The notes under the pieces: model-generated
The model's database searches: none
What the model saw: the letters and a program-made list of their open reading frames with translations, nothing else
What the model was told of the DNA's origin: nothing
Source of the DNA: Bacteroidales bacterium
GTDB taxonomy: Bacteria > Bacteroidota > Bacteroidia > Bacteroidales > UBA932
Assembly (NCBI GenBank): GCA_012728975.1
Contig: JAAYDZ010000043.1
Location: 1 to 40,684, forward strand
Length of the DNA stretch: 40,684 nucleotides
Direction: 5' to 3'
Program-made: the position numbers and the translations under genes
Shown here: one piece after another, positions 8,554-17,537 of the stretch
Layout of the letters: the number at the start of each line of letters is the position of its first letter
Position numbering within the stretch: the first letter of the stretch is position 1

Positions 8554-9765
8554 TTATTTAGTACAGTTACGTAAAATAATTGCTGTTCCCATACCGCCAC
8601 CGATACAGAGTGATGCAAGACCGAGTTTCTTGCCGCTTGAGATCAATTCGTGAAGGAGGGTAACGATGATACGGTTGCCGGATGCTCCAATAGGGTGACC
8701 TAGAGCTATAGCACCACCATTGATATTGGTGCGCTCATTGATCCACTCTCTTGTAACACCATGCTCATTGATAAGCTCGTGAATAACACCGAGAGACTGA
8801 GCTGCGAATGCCTCGTTAAGCTCAATAAGCTCCATATCCTGAAGTTTCTTGCCGGCTTTCTTGAGGACGTTACGGATAGCGGGAACAGGACCGAGACCCA
8901 TTACTGAAGGATCTACGCCACCCTGACCGGTTGCAATGATTTCAACCATAGGAGTTAGGCCGAGTTCTTTCATCTTTTCCTCAGACATAAGCATAACAAA
9001 GGATGCACCGTCATTGATACCTGAAGCGTTTCCGGCGGTTACTGTGCCATCCTTCTTGAATGCAGGTCTGAGTTTAGCCATCTTTTCCGGAGTAGAAGTC
9101 CTGTTGGGATACTCGTCATCTTTGAAAATAATAGTCTCTTTTCTGGTTACAATTTCCACGGGCACAATTTCCTTTGCAAATACACCGGAATCAACTGCCT
9201 TAATGGCTTTCTGCTGTGAAGCAAAACCGAATTCGTCCTGTGCCTCACGGGTAATGCCATATTTTTCAGCTACATTTTCAGCAGTAATACCCATATGATA
9301 TTTGTTGAAAGCATCGGTAAGACCATCACAAACCATATGGTCAACAGCCTGAAGATCGCCCATCTTGGCACCTCCACGAAGATTGGCACCTAAGATAAAG
9401 CCGGCGTTGGACATAACCTCGGTTCCACCTGCGATAACAATATCTGCATCTCCGACAAGAATATCGTTGTATCCATTCATAACAGCCTTCATACCGCTAC
9501 CACACACCATGTTGATACCGTAAGCAGGAACTTCTGCGGGAATACCTGCCTTGATCGATGCCTGACGAATGACACCCTGGAACTGACCTCCTGAAAGCAC
9601 ATTACCACCGATTACCTCATCAACTTGTTCAGGTTTGATACCGGTCTCTTCTAAAAGACTTTTTATAACGATTGCACCCAAATCACCGGGAGTGAAGTTG
9701 GCTACTGAACCTAAAAATTTACCTATTGCAGTTCTTTTTGCTGCTACGATATATACTTTTTTCAT
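8554..9765 (-). CDS. atoB: Acetyl-CoA acetyltransferase (thiolase)
   Basis: A 403-residue type II thiolase. The nucleophile is Cys88 in NMVCGSGMKAV; the other catalytic parts are GGAIALGHPIGASG (His) and the second Cys, about 387, in LCIGGGMGTA; NEAFAAQ is also present. In this operon it should cleave the acetoacetyl-CoA made by the CoA-transferase into two acetyl-CoA, one of which re-enters at the Kce step while the other can give acetate and ATP. Gaps of 19 bases to atoA and 14 to bcd indicate co-transcription. No phosphotransacetylase or acetate kinase is in the window. Confidence 0.95.
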   Translation of the reverse strand: MKKVYIVAAKRTAIGKFLGSVANFTPGDLGAIVIKSLLEETGIKPEQVDEVIGGNVLSGGQFQGVIRQASIKAGIPAEVPAYGINMVCGSGMKAVMNGYNDILVGDADIVIAGGTEVMSNAGFILGANLRGGAKMGDLQAVDHMVCDGLTDAFNKYHMGITAENVAEKYGITREAQDEFGFASQQKAIKAVDSGVFAKEIVPVEIVTRKETIIFKDDEYPNRTSTPEKMAKLRPAFKKDGTVTAGNASGINDGASFVMLMSEEKMKELGLTPMVEIIATGQGGVDPSVMGLGPVPAIRNVLKKAGKKLQDMELIELNEAFAAQSLGVIHELINEHGVTREWINERTNINGGAIALGHPIGASGNRIIVTLLHELISSGKKLGLASLCIGGGMGTAIILRNCTK

Positions 9766-9784
9766 AACTATATAAATTTAATAA

Positions 9785-10444
9785 TTAACACATATGTTTC
9801 AAATCTTCAGCAATTATAAGTTTTGCCTCTGTCGCTTCCTGTACCTGTTCAACTGTATAGAGAGGATTAATCTCAGTAAGAACAAGTCCTTTAGGAGTTA
9901 CTTTCATCACACCCATTTCGGTAATAATCATATTTACTTGTCCTGCTGCAGTTAGAGGAAGTGTACACTTTTTCATAATCTTATGGTTGCCTCTAGCGGT
10001 GTGCTCCATTGTAACAATCACATGATTGGCACCAACGATAAGGTCCATTGCTCCGCCCATACCCGGAGTCCTCTTGCCCGGGATCATCCAGTTGGCTAGA
10101 TTACCTTTCTCGTCCACCTGCATAGCACCAAGGAAAGTTGCATGTACATGCCCTCCTCTGATGATAAGGAATGAATCGGCTGAGGAGCAAGCATAAGCAC
10201 CTGGATTATAGGTGATATAACCACCACCTGCGTTGATATAGTCCCTATCCTCTTTACCTTCTTCGGGAGCGGGTCCCATACCTACAAGACCATTCTCCGA
10301 CTGAAGTGTCACATGGACACCCTCGGGAAGAAAAGAGGGAATGGCGGTGGGAATACCGATACCCAAATTTACAACGTCACCGTCTTTAAGTTCGAGAGCT
10401 GCCCTTCTGGCAATAACCTCTCTCATTTGATTTCTGTCCATCAT
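9785..10444 (-). CDS. atoA: Butyrate-acetoacetate CoA-transferase, beta subunit
   Basis: A 219-residue family I CoA-transferase B subunit. The catalytic Glu lies in LQSENGLVGMGP, and GIGIPTAIPSFLPEGV and PGKRTPGMGGAMDL are typical of the family. It should move CoA from butyryl-CoA to the acetoacetate formed by Kce, releasing butyrate. Its A-subunit partner is not adjacent but nine genes upstream at 18787-19437, the first gene of the operon; the two must be co-expressed to form the enzyme. The start could be either of two Met codons (10444 or 10441). Confidence 0.92.
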   Translation of the reverse strand: MMDRNQMREVIARRAALELKDGDVVNLGIGIPTAIPSFLPEGVHVTLQSENGLVGMGPAPEEGKEDRDYINAGGGYITYNPGAYACSSADSFLIIRGGHVHATFLGAMQVDEKGNLANWMIPGKRTPGMGGAMDLIVGANHVIVTMEHTARGNHKIMKKCTLPLTAAGQVNMIITEMGVMKVTPKGLVLTEINPLYTVEQVQEATEAKLIIAEDLKHMC

Positions 10445-10473
10445 AGTATAGCTATTTTATAAATTAATAATCA

Positions 10474-11265
10474 TTATTTTACTGACATTCTCTTTACAAA
10501 CTCGTGTACAATAAAGGATGCAACATCATCGGCATAACTATTCATGCCGAATCCCGCATCATATCCCAGCTCTTTGGCCAGTTCGTGTGAAATTCGAGGA
10601 CCACCGCACACAAGGATCATCTTGTCACGCAGACCTTCAGCCTCCATCAACTCCACAAGTTCCGTCATATTTTTGATATGAACGTCCTTCTGGGTGACTG
10701 TCTGGGAAACAAGCAGTGCATCCGCATTCAGTTCAATGGCTTTAGCAAGAAACTCCTCATTAGGGACCTGACTGCCAAGATTGTAGGCTTCAAACATCTC
10801 ATAACGCTCCAGTCCGAAGTGTCCGGCATAGCCTTTCATATTCATTATTGCATCAATACCTACAGTGTGAGCGTCTGTGCCTGTAGAAGCCCCGATAACC
10901 ACCAATTTACGGCCGATATTCTCACGGATAAAGTCATCAGTCTCGTTCATATCCATTACGGTAGACTCCACTTTTGGAACATAAATCGACGTGTAATCGA
11001 CTGTATGGACTGTACTGCCATAGCAGTTAAAAAAGGTGTATCCCGGAGTAAGCTCGCGATAATATACCACTAGAGGGTTCTCAAAACCCATACTTTTCAG
11101 GAGCTGCTTTGCAGCCTCAATAGCCTCATCACCGGCAGGAACAGGAAGAGTGAAACTAAGTTGCACCTTACCATCATTCATTGTGTCGCCATAGGGTTTT
11201 ACCTTTGTCAGATCAAGTGTCTTGTCAAATTCCTTGTCAGACATTGAATATAATCCGCAACTCAT
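10474..11265 (-). CDS. kamE: Beta-lysine 5,6-aminomutase, beta (cobalamin-binding) subunit
   Basis: A 263-residue subunit that binds adenosylcobalamin and, covalently, PLP. The base-off B12 motif DAHTVG places the cobalt-ligating His at residue 133, and the following MNMKGYAGH puts Lys at 144. This is the numbering I recall for the characterised Acetoanaerobium sticklandii enzyme (His133, Lys144). A Rossmann-like B12 domain with VVIGAS and LVCGGPRI completes it. With KamD it shifts the terminal amino group of beta-lysine to C5, giving 3,5-diaminohexanoate. The start lies one base after the kamD stop, so translation is probably coupled. Confidence 0.96.
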   Translation of the reverse strand: MSCGLYSMSDKEFDKTLDLTKVKPYGDTMNDGKVQLSFTLPVPAGDEAIEAAKQLLKSMGFENPLVVYYRELTPGYTFFNCYGSTVHTVDYTSIYVPKVESTVMDMNETDDFIRENIGRKLVVIGASTGTDAHTVGIDAIMNMKGYAGHFGLERYEMFEAYNLGSQVPNEEFLAKAIELNADALLVSQTVTQKDVHIKNMTELVELMEAEGLRDKMILVCGGPRISHELAKELGYDAGFGMNSYADDVASFIVHEFVKRMSVK

Positions 11266-11266
11266 A

Positions 11267-12820
11267 TTATTTTACTCCTTTCATTAATTTTACAAATGGA
11301 TTCATATAATGTTCGCCCTTCTGGCATACGCCGTCAAGACCTTTACCGCCATTCTTAGGACGTTTAACATCACCGAAAATTCCCTTTTCAAGAGCATTGA
11401 AAAGACCTTCGGCAACTATTTTTTCCAAAAGCACTACTGCTTCATTGAGCACTTCTGCAGCTCTTTTACGAATAATACCACCCTCTTTAAATTCAACCTC
11501 ATCACCGATATTTCTCATATTGTTAAATATATACGTGGCATTCTCGATGGCAAGATAACGGTCACTCATGAATGGAGTATGAACGGCTTCAGTCGGCATG
11601 CCCAGAAGCTGGATACCCTGATTGGTCCAGATACCGATCATATTGAAGAGTGCATCCTGAATATGTCCCCTGAAGATATTTCCAGTCATAAACTTGGTGG
11701 GGGGCATATATTTCAGAGGAGCCTTTGGGAAAATCTCACGGGTCATCTGAGCCTGTGCAAGTTCGTACAGAAAGCCGTCTTCAAGTTCAGGATCCATCTC
11801 GAATGCATGTCCCAGGCCCATCTGCTCCTCAGGAAGACCTGCCAGCAGTGCGAGTTGTTCATTGATTAAATCAGACACAAGAACTGTGTGAGCGGCCTCC
11901 ACCGCATCTGAAGTGGTAAGGTAGTTGTCCTCACCGGTGTTTATTATAACACCTGCAAATCCGTTGATAACACGTGAGAAAAACTGGTCTACAAAAGTCC
12001 TCTGCATATTGATATCCCTGAAAAGAATTCCATAGAGAGCATCATTGAGCATAACATCAAGGCCTTCAAAAGCACCCATAATAGCAATTTCAGGCATACA
12101 GAGTCCTGAACAGTAGTTGCAGAGGCGGATATAGCGTCCCAACTCCTCTCCTACCTTGTCAAGAGCCTCACGCATGATACGGAAGTTCTCCTGTGTAGCA
12201 TATGTGCCTCCAAAACCTTCAGTAGTAGCTCCATAAGGCACGTAATCGAGGAGCGATTGCCCTGTAGTGCGGATCACAGCGATAATATCCGCTCCCTGAC
12301 GTGCTGCAGCCTCGGCCTGAACCACATCTTCATAGATATTTCCTGTGGCTACAATCACGTATATATAGGGTTTAGGACCCTCACCGATAGTATTCAAATA
12401 ATGATTTCGACGCTCGCGTCTGGCACGGATACGGTCAATCGAACCATTAATTACCGGTTTCAGGACCTCATCAATCTTCTTTTTGTCAACTACTTCTATT
12501 CTTACAAGGTCAATAGTACCGGAGGAAACACCTTCTGCAATCTGTTGAGGCGTGAGTCCGGTTTGAACCATTGCGTTGCCTATATAGAAAAGCACACCCT
12601 GATTCAAAACACCTTTGCCCTTTAGTTCATCAACCACGACATTCGGGAGTGGTACCTGATTTTCATCCACACCGTCAATGCCCAGAAGTCGGCACAGAGT
12701 CCTTTCCACTGCAACCGTGGTATAAGACTCTACGAAAGCCTGCACGTCATCCGCGATATTCTTCGCCAGAGAGCGTGCATAATCGACTTTCTTGAAATCC
12801 AATCCTAATTTGCTTTGCAT
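11267..12820 (-). CDS. kamD: Beta-lysine 5,6-aminomutase, alpha subunit
   Basis: A 517-residue TIM-barrel subunit, the usual length for KamD (about 515), holding the substrate and PLP pocket that faces the KamE cofactor. Recognised by overall similarity, including LGLDFKKVDYARSLA at the N-terminus, VPYGATTEGFGGTYATQENF, CNYCSGLCMPEIA and TPFMSDRYLAIENA. It lies directly upstream of kamE with one base between them. The 70-base gap before it, after kamB, is the largest inside the operon and is filled by a 7-bp repeat array, so ribosome entry for kamD may differ from its neighbours. Confidence 0.96.
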   Translation of the reverse strand: MQSKLGLDFKKVDYARSLAKNIADDVQAFVESYTTVAVERTLCRLLGIDGVDENQVPLPNVVVDELKGKGVLNQGVLFYIGNAMVQTGLTPQQIAEGVSSGTIDLVRIEVVDKKKIDEVLKPVINGSIDRIRARRERRNHYLNTIGEGPKPYIYVIVATGNIYEDVVQAEAAARQGADIIAVIRTTGQSLLDYVPYGATTEGFGGTYATQENFRIMREALDKVGEELGRYIRLCNYCSGLCMPEIAIMGAFEGLDVMLNDALYGILFRDINMQRTFVDQFFSRVINGFAGVIINTGEDNYLTTSDAVEAAHTVLVSDLINEQLALLAGLPEEQMGLGHAFEMDPELEDGFLYELAQAQMTREIFPKAPLKYMPPTKFMTGNIFRGHIQDALFNMIGIWTNQGIQLLGMPTEAVHTPFMSDRYLAIENATYIFNNMRNIGDEVEFKEGGIIRKRAAEVLNEAVVLLEKIVAEGLFNALEKGIFGDVKRPKNGGKGLDGVCQKGEHYMNPFVKLMKGVK

Positions 12821-12829
12821 AATTAAATA

Positions 12830-12899
12830 GTCTGTAGTATGTAGTTAGTAGTTTGTAGTAATAAAATAGTCTGTAGTGTGTAGTGTGTAGTTAGTGTGT
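12830..12899. repeat. 7-bp tandem arrays in the kamB-kamD junction
   Basis: On the + strand GTCTGTA, GTATGTA, GTTAGTA and GTTTGTA (12830-12857) are followed by an 11-base break, then GTCTGTA, GTGTGTA twice and GTTAGTG (12869-12896). The 14-mer AAATAGTCTGTAGT occurs at 12825 and again at 12864, a 39-bp offset that suggests local duplication. The array contains the kamB stop (12891-12893) and ends ten bases before the kamD start. Confidence 0.8.
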
Positions 12900-14243
12900 G
12901 TCAAGGATTTTTGTTGCCTCTTCGAGCCATCTTGGGCTGACCCCTAATTTACGGGCTATATTGAGAGCCTCATGGGGAACCTCGTTGTCAGCTGACTCAG
13001 TTAGCGAATAATCCATTTTAAGCCCGTCATACCCCTTTTCATCATCTACCAATCCCTTGACTCTCCAGCATCTGGCGCTGCTATCTACATTGTAGTGGGT
13101 AGTGAGTATCAGAGAGAGATTGGGACAATCACTCAATATTCTAAGAAGAGAAGAGACCAAAGCGCTCCCTTCCGTAGGGTTAGTGGTGCGTGCCGGCTCA
13201 TCAACAAGCGCAAGGGTTGTCGCACCGCTCTCAACCATTGCAATCATACGGTCAATACGCAGTATCTCGGCTGCGAAGGAAGAAAGTCCCTTCTGCTGGT
13301 CCTGATCGTCACCAAAACAGAAAACGATGTTTTCCACCGGCACCATCTCTGCTTTTAGGGCAGGGATAGCAAACCCGAATTGGAAAAGATACTGGCAGAG
13401 ACAGAGGCTTTTCAGGGCAACCGTCTTACCACCCATATTGGCACCGATTATGATACCGGGCTCCCCGGGTTTGTAGCGGAATGAAAGCTGCTGGAACACT
13501 TTGCCTTTTTGTGCGAGGATAGATTTGACCTCCGGATGAAACAGACCCTCAAAGGAGGTACTCTTTCCTACGGTCGGAATTGTAAAAGACTCTTTTTTAC
13601 GCTGAATTGCCTTTGAAATAACTATATCCAACTCTGCAAGAGAGTGTAATAAGTTTGTGAGTTCCGTTGCGTAGGGTCTTAGAAGGTTGCATAGAACTCT
13701 TTTAATCCTCTCTTCCTCATTTAGTAGTCTCTCTTTAAGATCCTCATTGTCGGGGTCACTCTCCAACTCTCTTCTCAGCTTACGAACTTCCATTGAATAA
13801 GAGTCATACACATAGAAAGTACCTATTTTAAGACCTTCCGGATCCAAAATACGGATTATATTGTCGAGGTCGAAATTACTCCACACATCGGCGATTTCCG
13901 ACGTGGAGAATAATTGTTGTACCTCATCTCCCAGCAGGGCAAGGTGCTTAATTTCGAAAAATTCAATATCATCCAGTGAAGAGCCCTCTTCCAGTGAAAT
14001 GAGAGTATTTGAGATGTTGCGTAATCCCTGAAGTCTGAATTGAAGTTTCTGAATCAGGGAAGGCTCTCGTTCCAGTAAAGAAGTGAACTTCTCTAAAGAA
14101 GCATAAACCTCCACTATCTCTTCGGCAGTAGTCATCATCTTGCTGTCGAGGAGATATTTACGCGCATACCCTGACTGCAGTTCAAGCAAATCGAAACAGT
14201 AGCGAATACCACATGGGATATCTATTATCTCTTTAAATGTCAT
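12891..14243 (-). CDS. kamB: MutS-related ATPase of the lysine fermentation operon
   Basis: A 450-residue protein with a MutS-type ATPase at its C-terminus: Walker A GANMGGKT at 267-274, Walker B LALVDEP around 346-350, followed by ARTTNPTEGSAL in place of the MutS GRGTS segment, and the TTHYN switch. The long helical N-terminal half has no recognisable mismatch-binding domain. Such genes, named kamB, accompany kamA and kamDE in lysine fermenters; a repair role for the radical-inactivated aminomutase (a reactivase) has been proposed but I know of no proof. It overlaps kamC by 11 bases and ends in a 7-bp repeat array, so its last residues (LDTH) are partly repeat-encoded. Confidence 0.88.
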   Translation of the reverse strand: MTFKEIIDIPCGIRYCFDLLELQSGYARKYLLDSKMMTTAEEIVEVYASLEKFTSLLEREPSLIQKLQFRLQGLRNISNTLISLEEGSSLDDIEFFEIKHLALLGDEVQQLFSTSEIADVWSNFDLDNIIRILDPEGLKIGTFYVYDSYSMEVRKLRRELESDPDNEDLKERLLNEEERIKRVLCNLLRPYATELTNLLHSLAELDIVISKAIQRKKESFTIPTVGKSTSFEGLFHPEVKSILAQKGKVFQQLSFRYKPGEPGIIIGANMGGKTVALKSLCLCQYLFQFGFAIPALKAEMVPVENIVFCFGDDQDQQKGLSSFAAEILRIDRMIAMVESGATTLALVDEPARTTNPTEGSALVSSLLRILSDCPNLSLILTTHYNVDSSARCWRVKGLVDDEKGYDGLKMDYSLTESADNEVPHEALNIARKLGVSPRWLEEATKILDTH

Positions 14244-15189
14244 ATTTTTCTCTATCCTTCACAATATCATATACGGGCAGACCTATAGCTGAGGAGAGTG
14301 TGCTGCAGAGAAGGTCGGAATCCAGCACGATGCCGTTAGGAGCCACCGGATTGACGCAGATAGCTATCAATTTGCTCTTCATCCGCACCGATATCCTGCC
14401 TCCCCTCCTAATAAAGGATCTGTAGAGTTCCGGAGAGACGAACATGCGGGTAAAGTCATGAATCACCAACTCTCTCTCTCCTTTTGGAAGCTCTTTCTTA
14501 ACCGCTTGAAGCAATCTGTTCGTCAGTGCCCCCTCCACCCCTATCACGGTATGGTTTCTGATTTCATCTGTACCGAGGTCGGAAAATGAAGAAATCTCCG
14601 TTTCAGTTTCTTTACCTACAAATAAAGGAAGATTGATTAGGTCTACAACAAACGATGTCCTTGCCACCAAATCCTTGATATTGGCTGAAAGAGCAGCTCC
14701 GGTCGAAAGTACCATCGCCTCACTTATAGCAGGGGATGCCGTACTGAGTCTCGAAAGGGCTCCGTCCACCAGTATCAGATCTATACCGAAATTATTCAAT
14801 GAACTCATCCATCTTTTAAGCGCACTTCCGGAAGATGGACCGGAAAGAAGAACTTTGCCCTCCTGAAGTGCTTTTGCAGTTACCACACGCCCCAAAGCTG
14901 TGGTCAAATCGCTTACATCATACAACTCCGAAAGAATCTTTCTTTCACGATAGTGTTTTTCGCTAGTGCCGAAAAACATTCCTTCTTTCATGGTAATCTC
15001 GGGTTTGGCGGTGGAAGTCACCTGATCCAGTGACTCCCCGTCAAGTCCGATTGATGTTACTGCCACCGAAAAATAATAGGTTGGCAGCCTGTTGATGATA
15101 TAGTTGAGAGACTCAGTCTTGCCTGTATTCTTCTCAAGCCCGACAATAGATACGCTCCGGTATTTGAGTATCTCATCTATAAAGGGCAT
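14233..15189 (-). CDS. kamC: P-loop protein of unknown function in the kam operon
   Basis: About 318 residues from the ATG at 15189, which lies five bases after the kamA stop; an upstream in-frame ATG at 15324 would overlap kamA by 131 bases with unconvincing extra sequence, so I reject it. Near the N-terminus SIVGLEKNTGKTESLNYI is a Walker-A-like loop one residue longer than the standard GxxxxGKT spacing. Further on are ILVDGALSRLSTASP and STGAALSANI, typical of the KamC family as I remember it. The function is not known; its constant company with kamB suggests joint action on the B12- or SAM-dependent aminomutase. Its end overlaps the kamB start. Confidence 0.82.
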   Translation of the reverse strand: MPFIDEILKYRSVSIVGLEKNTGKTESLNYIINRLPTYYFSVAVTSIGLDGESLDQVTSTAKPEITMKEGMFFGTSEKHYRERKILSELYDVSDLTTALGRVVTAKALQEGKVLLSGPSSGSALKRWMSSLNNFGIDLILVDGALSRLSTASPAISEAMVLSTGAALSANIKDLVARTSFVVDLINLPLFVGKETETEISSFSDLGTDEIRNHTVIGVEGALTNRLLQAVKKELPKGERELVIHDFTRMFVSPELYRSFIRRGGRISVRMKSKLIAICVNPVAPNGIVLDSDLLCSTLSSAIGLPVYDIVKDREKYDI

Positions 15190-15193
15190 AATC

Positions 15194-16444
15194 CTAGTGC
15201 TTGCTGCGCTCTTTGCGTTGGAGGAATGCAGGCTCAATTGCCATCTTCTGACCTTCCAGCAGTGAAACAACCCCTTCAAGTGGTTTCTTACGTTCTTTTC
15301 TGCACTCTTCGCAATCGCACTCAAAGTGATACTCCTCCGGCTCGGTATAGGTGGTAATTACGCCCTCAAAGTTGCGCAGGACGACTTTACCCGGAGCCTG
15401 CGATATCACATACTGAGGCATAACGGGAGTTTTACCGCCACCACCCGGAGCGTCCACAACGAAAGTAGGCACTGCATAACCTGATGTATGACCTCTGAGA
15501 CCTTCCATAATCTCAATACCCTTTGAAACGGGGGTACGAAAATGCTCCAAACCCATAGAAAGATCACACTGGTAGATATAATAGGGACGCACACGTATCT
15601 TCACAAGCTCGTGAACAAGTTTCTTCATTACGTGAACACAATCATTGATACCTCGCAGGAGTACAGACTGGTTTCCGAGAGGAACACCTGCATCCGCAAG
15701 TCTGGCGCAAGCCCTGGCAGACTCTTCAGTCACCTCGTTAGGATGATTGAAGTGTGTGTTAAGCCATATGGGATGATACTTCTTCAGTATATTAACCAAA
15801 TCATCGGTTATACGCTGGGGGCAAACCACAGGTACCCTTGAACCGATGCGGATAATCTCCACATGAGGAATTGCGCGTAGCCTCTTGATTATATCTTCTA
15901 GTTTCGCGTCGCTGACCATAAGGGCATCACCTCCTGAAAGCAGAACGTCTCTCACCTGAGGAGTGCGGGCTATGTACTCTATAGCCTTGTCAATCCTCTC
16001 GTTGGGGCTCTCTGCATCCTTCTGTCCAGCAAAACGCCTTCTGGTACAGTGACGGCAGTACATTGAGCACATATCAGTGATAAGAAGCAGCACTCTGTCT
16101 GGATATCTGTGTGTAAGACCGGGAGTTGGGGAATCCTCATCCTCGTGGAGAGGGTCGAGAAGATCCGCTGCTGCCTGATGCGTCTCTGCACCTGTAGGAA
16201 TTGCCTGTTTGCGAATTGGATCATTGGAGTCATCAGGGTTAATGAGAGAAATGTAATAGGGGGTGATTGCCATCCTGAGGGTAGAGAGTGTCTTTTTGAC
16301 ACCCTCTTCCTCCTCGGGAGTAAGTTTAACATATTTTTTGAGTTGGTCAAGAGTCTCAATCCTGTTTTTTACCTGCCATTTCCAGTCATTCCACTGTAAA
16401 TCGGTAACCTCAGGAAAGAGTTCTTTTCTTCTTGAAACATTCAT
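15194..16444 (-). CDS. kamA: L-lysine 2,3-aminomutase
   Basis: A 416-residue radical SAM enzyme converting L-lysine to L-beta-lysine, the first pathway step. All key residues are visible: the CxxxCxxC cluster motif at Cys126, Cys130 and Cys133, PLP-binding Lys338 in GGGGKTPV, substrate carboxylates Asp294 (YQCDLSMG) and Asp331 (VVDAPGG), and zinc-site cysteines 376, 378 and 381 with Cys269. Each is one residue later than I recall for the Clostridium subterminale enzyme, indicating an intact orthologue. It lies nine bases after kdd and five before kamC. Confidence 0.97.
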   Translation of the reverse strand: MNVSRRKELFPEVTDLQWNDWKWQVKNRIETLDQLKKYVKLTPEEEEGVKKTLSTLRMAITPYYISLINPDDSNDPIRKQAIPTGAETHQAAADLLDPLHEDEDSPTPGLTHRYPDRVLLLITDMCSMYCRHCTRRRFAGQKDAESPNERIDKAIEYIARTPQVRDVLLSGGDALMVSDAKLEDIIKRLRAIPHVEIIRIGSRVPVVCPQRITDDLVNILKKYHPIWLNTHFNHPNEVTEESARACARLADAGVPLGNQSVLLRGINDCVHVMKKLVHELVKIRVRPYYIYQCDLSMGLEHFRTPVSKGIEIMEGLRGHTSGYAVPTFVVDAPGGGGKTPVMPQYVISQAPGKVVLRNFEGVITTYTEPEEYHFECDCEECRKERKKPLEGVVSLLEGQKMAIEPAFLQRKERSKH

Positions 16445-16453
16445 ATCCTCAAT

Positions 16454-17494
16454 TTATGCATAAAGTTCGGTAAATATCTTTCTCAATTTCTCGCTATCTC
16501 TGAGTATCTGGAGGGTGATTTCAGCATGTCCCTTGGTATAGCCGTTACCGATAATCATAGTTACGTCACTACCTACACCTTCTGCACCTAGGGCTGCTTT
16601 TGTAAAGCTGGTTGCCATTGAAAAGAAATAGATAATACCATCATTCTTGGTACAAAGGATAGAGGTCATCTCGGTATCGGGAACATTTACGTTGTTTATG
16701 GTCACATCAGCCATTTTGCCGTCAGTGAGTTCGTAAATTTTCTCATACATTGCGATGGGGTCGTTAGCGTTGCCTGCAAATACCTCATCACAAAAACCGA
16801 GATCGCGCATACGTTGGGTTGACCTTTCACTATGCCCCATACCGATAACCTTACCTGTCACACCTACGCGTTTCTTTGCCTCGTAGCAACAGAGCATACC
16901 TGATTTCCCGCCACCTCCGATGATTAGAACAGTGTCACCAGGTCTGCAGAGCTTTGCTGTCTGTGCAGGAGCACCTGCAACGTCGAGAGCCGAGAGGGCC
17001 AGTTTTTCCGGCATATCGGTGGGAATCTTCGCATAGATACCGCTCTCGAAGAGAATAGCCTTACCCTTGATGTCCACCTGGTCAACATCTTCGCGGATCT
17101 CAAGAATCTCGTCAATACGAAGAGGAGTCAGTGAGAGCGATACGAGAGTGGCAATCTTGTCACCAACTTTGAGGTCGGTCTTGCCTTTAAGAGCATCACC
17201 GATTTTCTCAACTCTGCCGAGAAGCATACCACCGGAACCTGTACGACGGTTTCGGTGCTTACCCTGGAGCTCTACATTGAGTAATATCTCCTTCTTCATC
17301 TCTTCCTTGTCGTGATTACAGAAATTAGCTATATCGGTAAATGAAGCCGAGTCGATATTTAGAGTCTGAACATCAATGAGGATCTCGTTGTCATAGATCT
17401 CATCCATATTATTGTCAATCTTGTCTGCCGGCTGAGGGAGAACGCCCTTAGGCTCAATTACACGGTGCGTTCCATATTTGTTACCTTTTTTCAT
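16454..17494 (-). CDS. kdd: L-erythro-3,5-diaminohexanoate dehydrogenase
   Basis: A 346-residue oxidoreductase that oxidatively deaminates 3,5-diaminohexanoate to 3-keto-5-aminohexanoate using NAD(P)+. The N-terminus KKGNKYGTHRVIEPKGVLPQ is characteristic of Kdd. The central dinucleotide-binding turn is VLIIGGGGKSGMLCCYEA, and NVEL plus RRTGSGGMLLGRV are also family features. It lies 43 bases after kce and nine before kamA. The NADH produced here balances the crotonyl-CoA reduction carried out by the downstream Bcd-EtfAB. Confidence 0.95.
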   Translation of the reverse strand: MKKGNKYGTHRVIEPKGVLPQPADKIDNNMDEIYDNEILIDVQTLNIDSASFTDIANFCNHDKEEMKKEILLNVELQGKHRNRRTGSGGMLLGRVEKIGDALKGKTDLKVGDKIATLVSLSLTPLRIDEILEIREDVDQVDIKGKAILFESGIYAKIPTDMPEKLALSALDVAGAPAQTAKLCRPGDTVLIIGGGGKSGMLCCYEAKKRVGVTGKVIGMGHSERSTQRMRDLGFCDEVFAGNANDPIAMYEKIYELTDGKMADVTINNVNVPDTEMTSILCTKNDGIIYFFSMATSFTKAALGAEGVGSDVTMIIGNGYTKGHAEITLQILRDSEKLRKIFTELYA

Positions 17495-17537
17495 CGTTTA
17501 TTTTACTGTATTTAATAAGATTATTGTTTTAAAATGA

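Noticed and set aside
11309-11869. 186-codon open frame on the + strand within kamD
   Set aside because: It is antisense to a certain gene, with composition of a shadow frame and no recognisable domain. The same applies to 1996-2478 (-), 8064-8516 (+) and 17862-18356 (+).
12821-12890. Cobalamin riboswitch before kamD
   Set aside because: The 70-base gap is filled by 7-bp repeats and lacks the B12-box; a cobalamin aptamer is much longer.
12891-14243. KamB as a DNA mismatch repair MutS or MutS2
   Set aside because: Only the ATPase part is MutS-like; the mismatch-binding and Smr domains are missing, and the operon context is lysine fermentation.
15190-15324. Upstream ATG extending kamC by 45 residues into kamA
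   Set aside because: It would overlap kamA by 131 bases and the added residues have no family-like character; the ATG at 15189 lies five bases after the kamA stop as expected.
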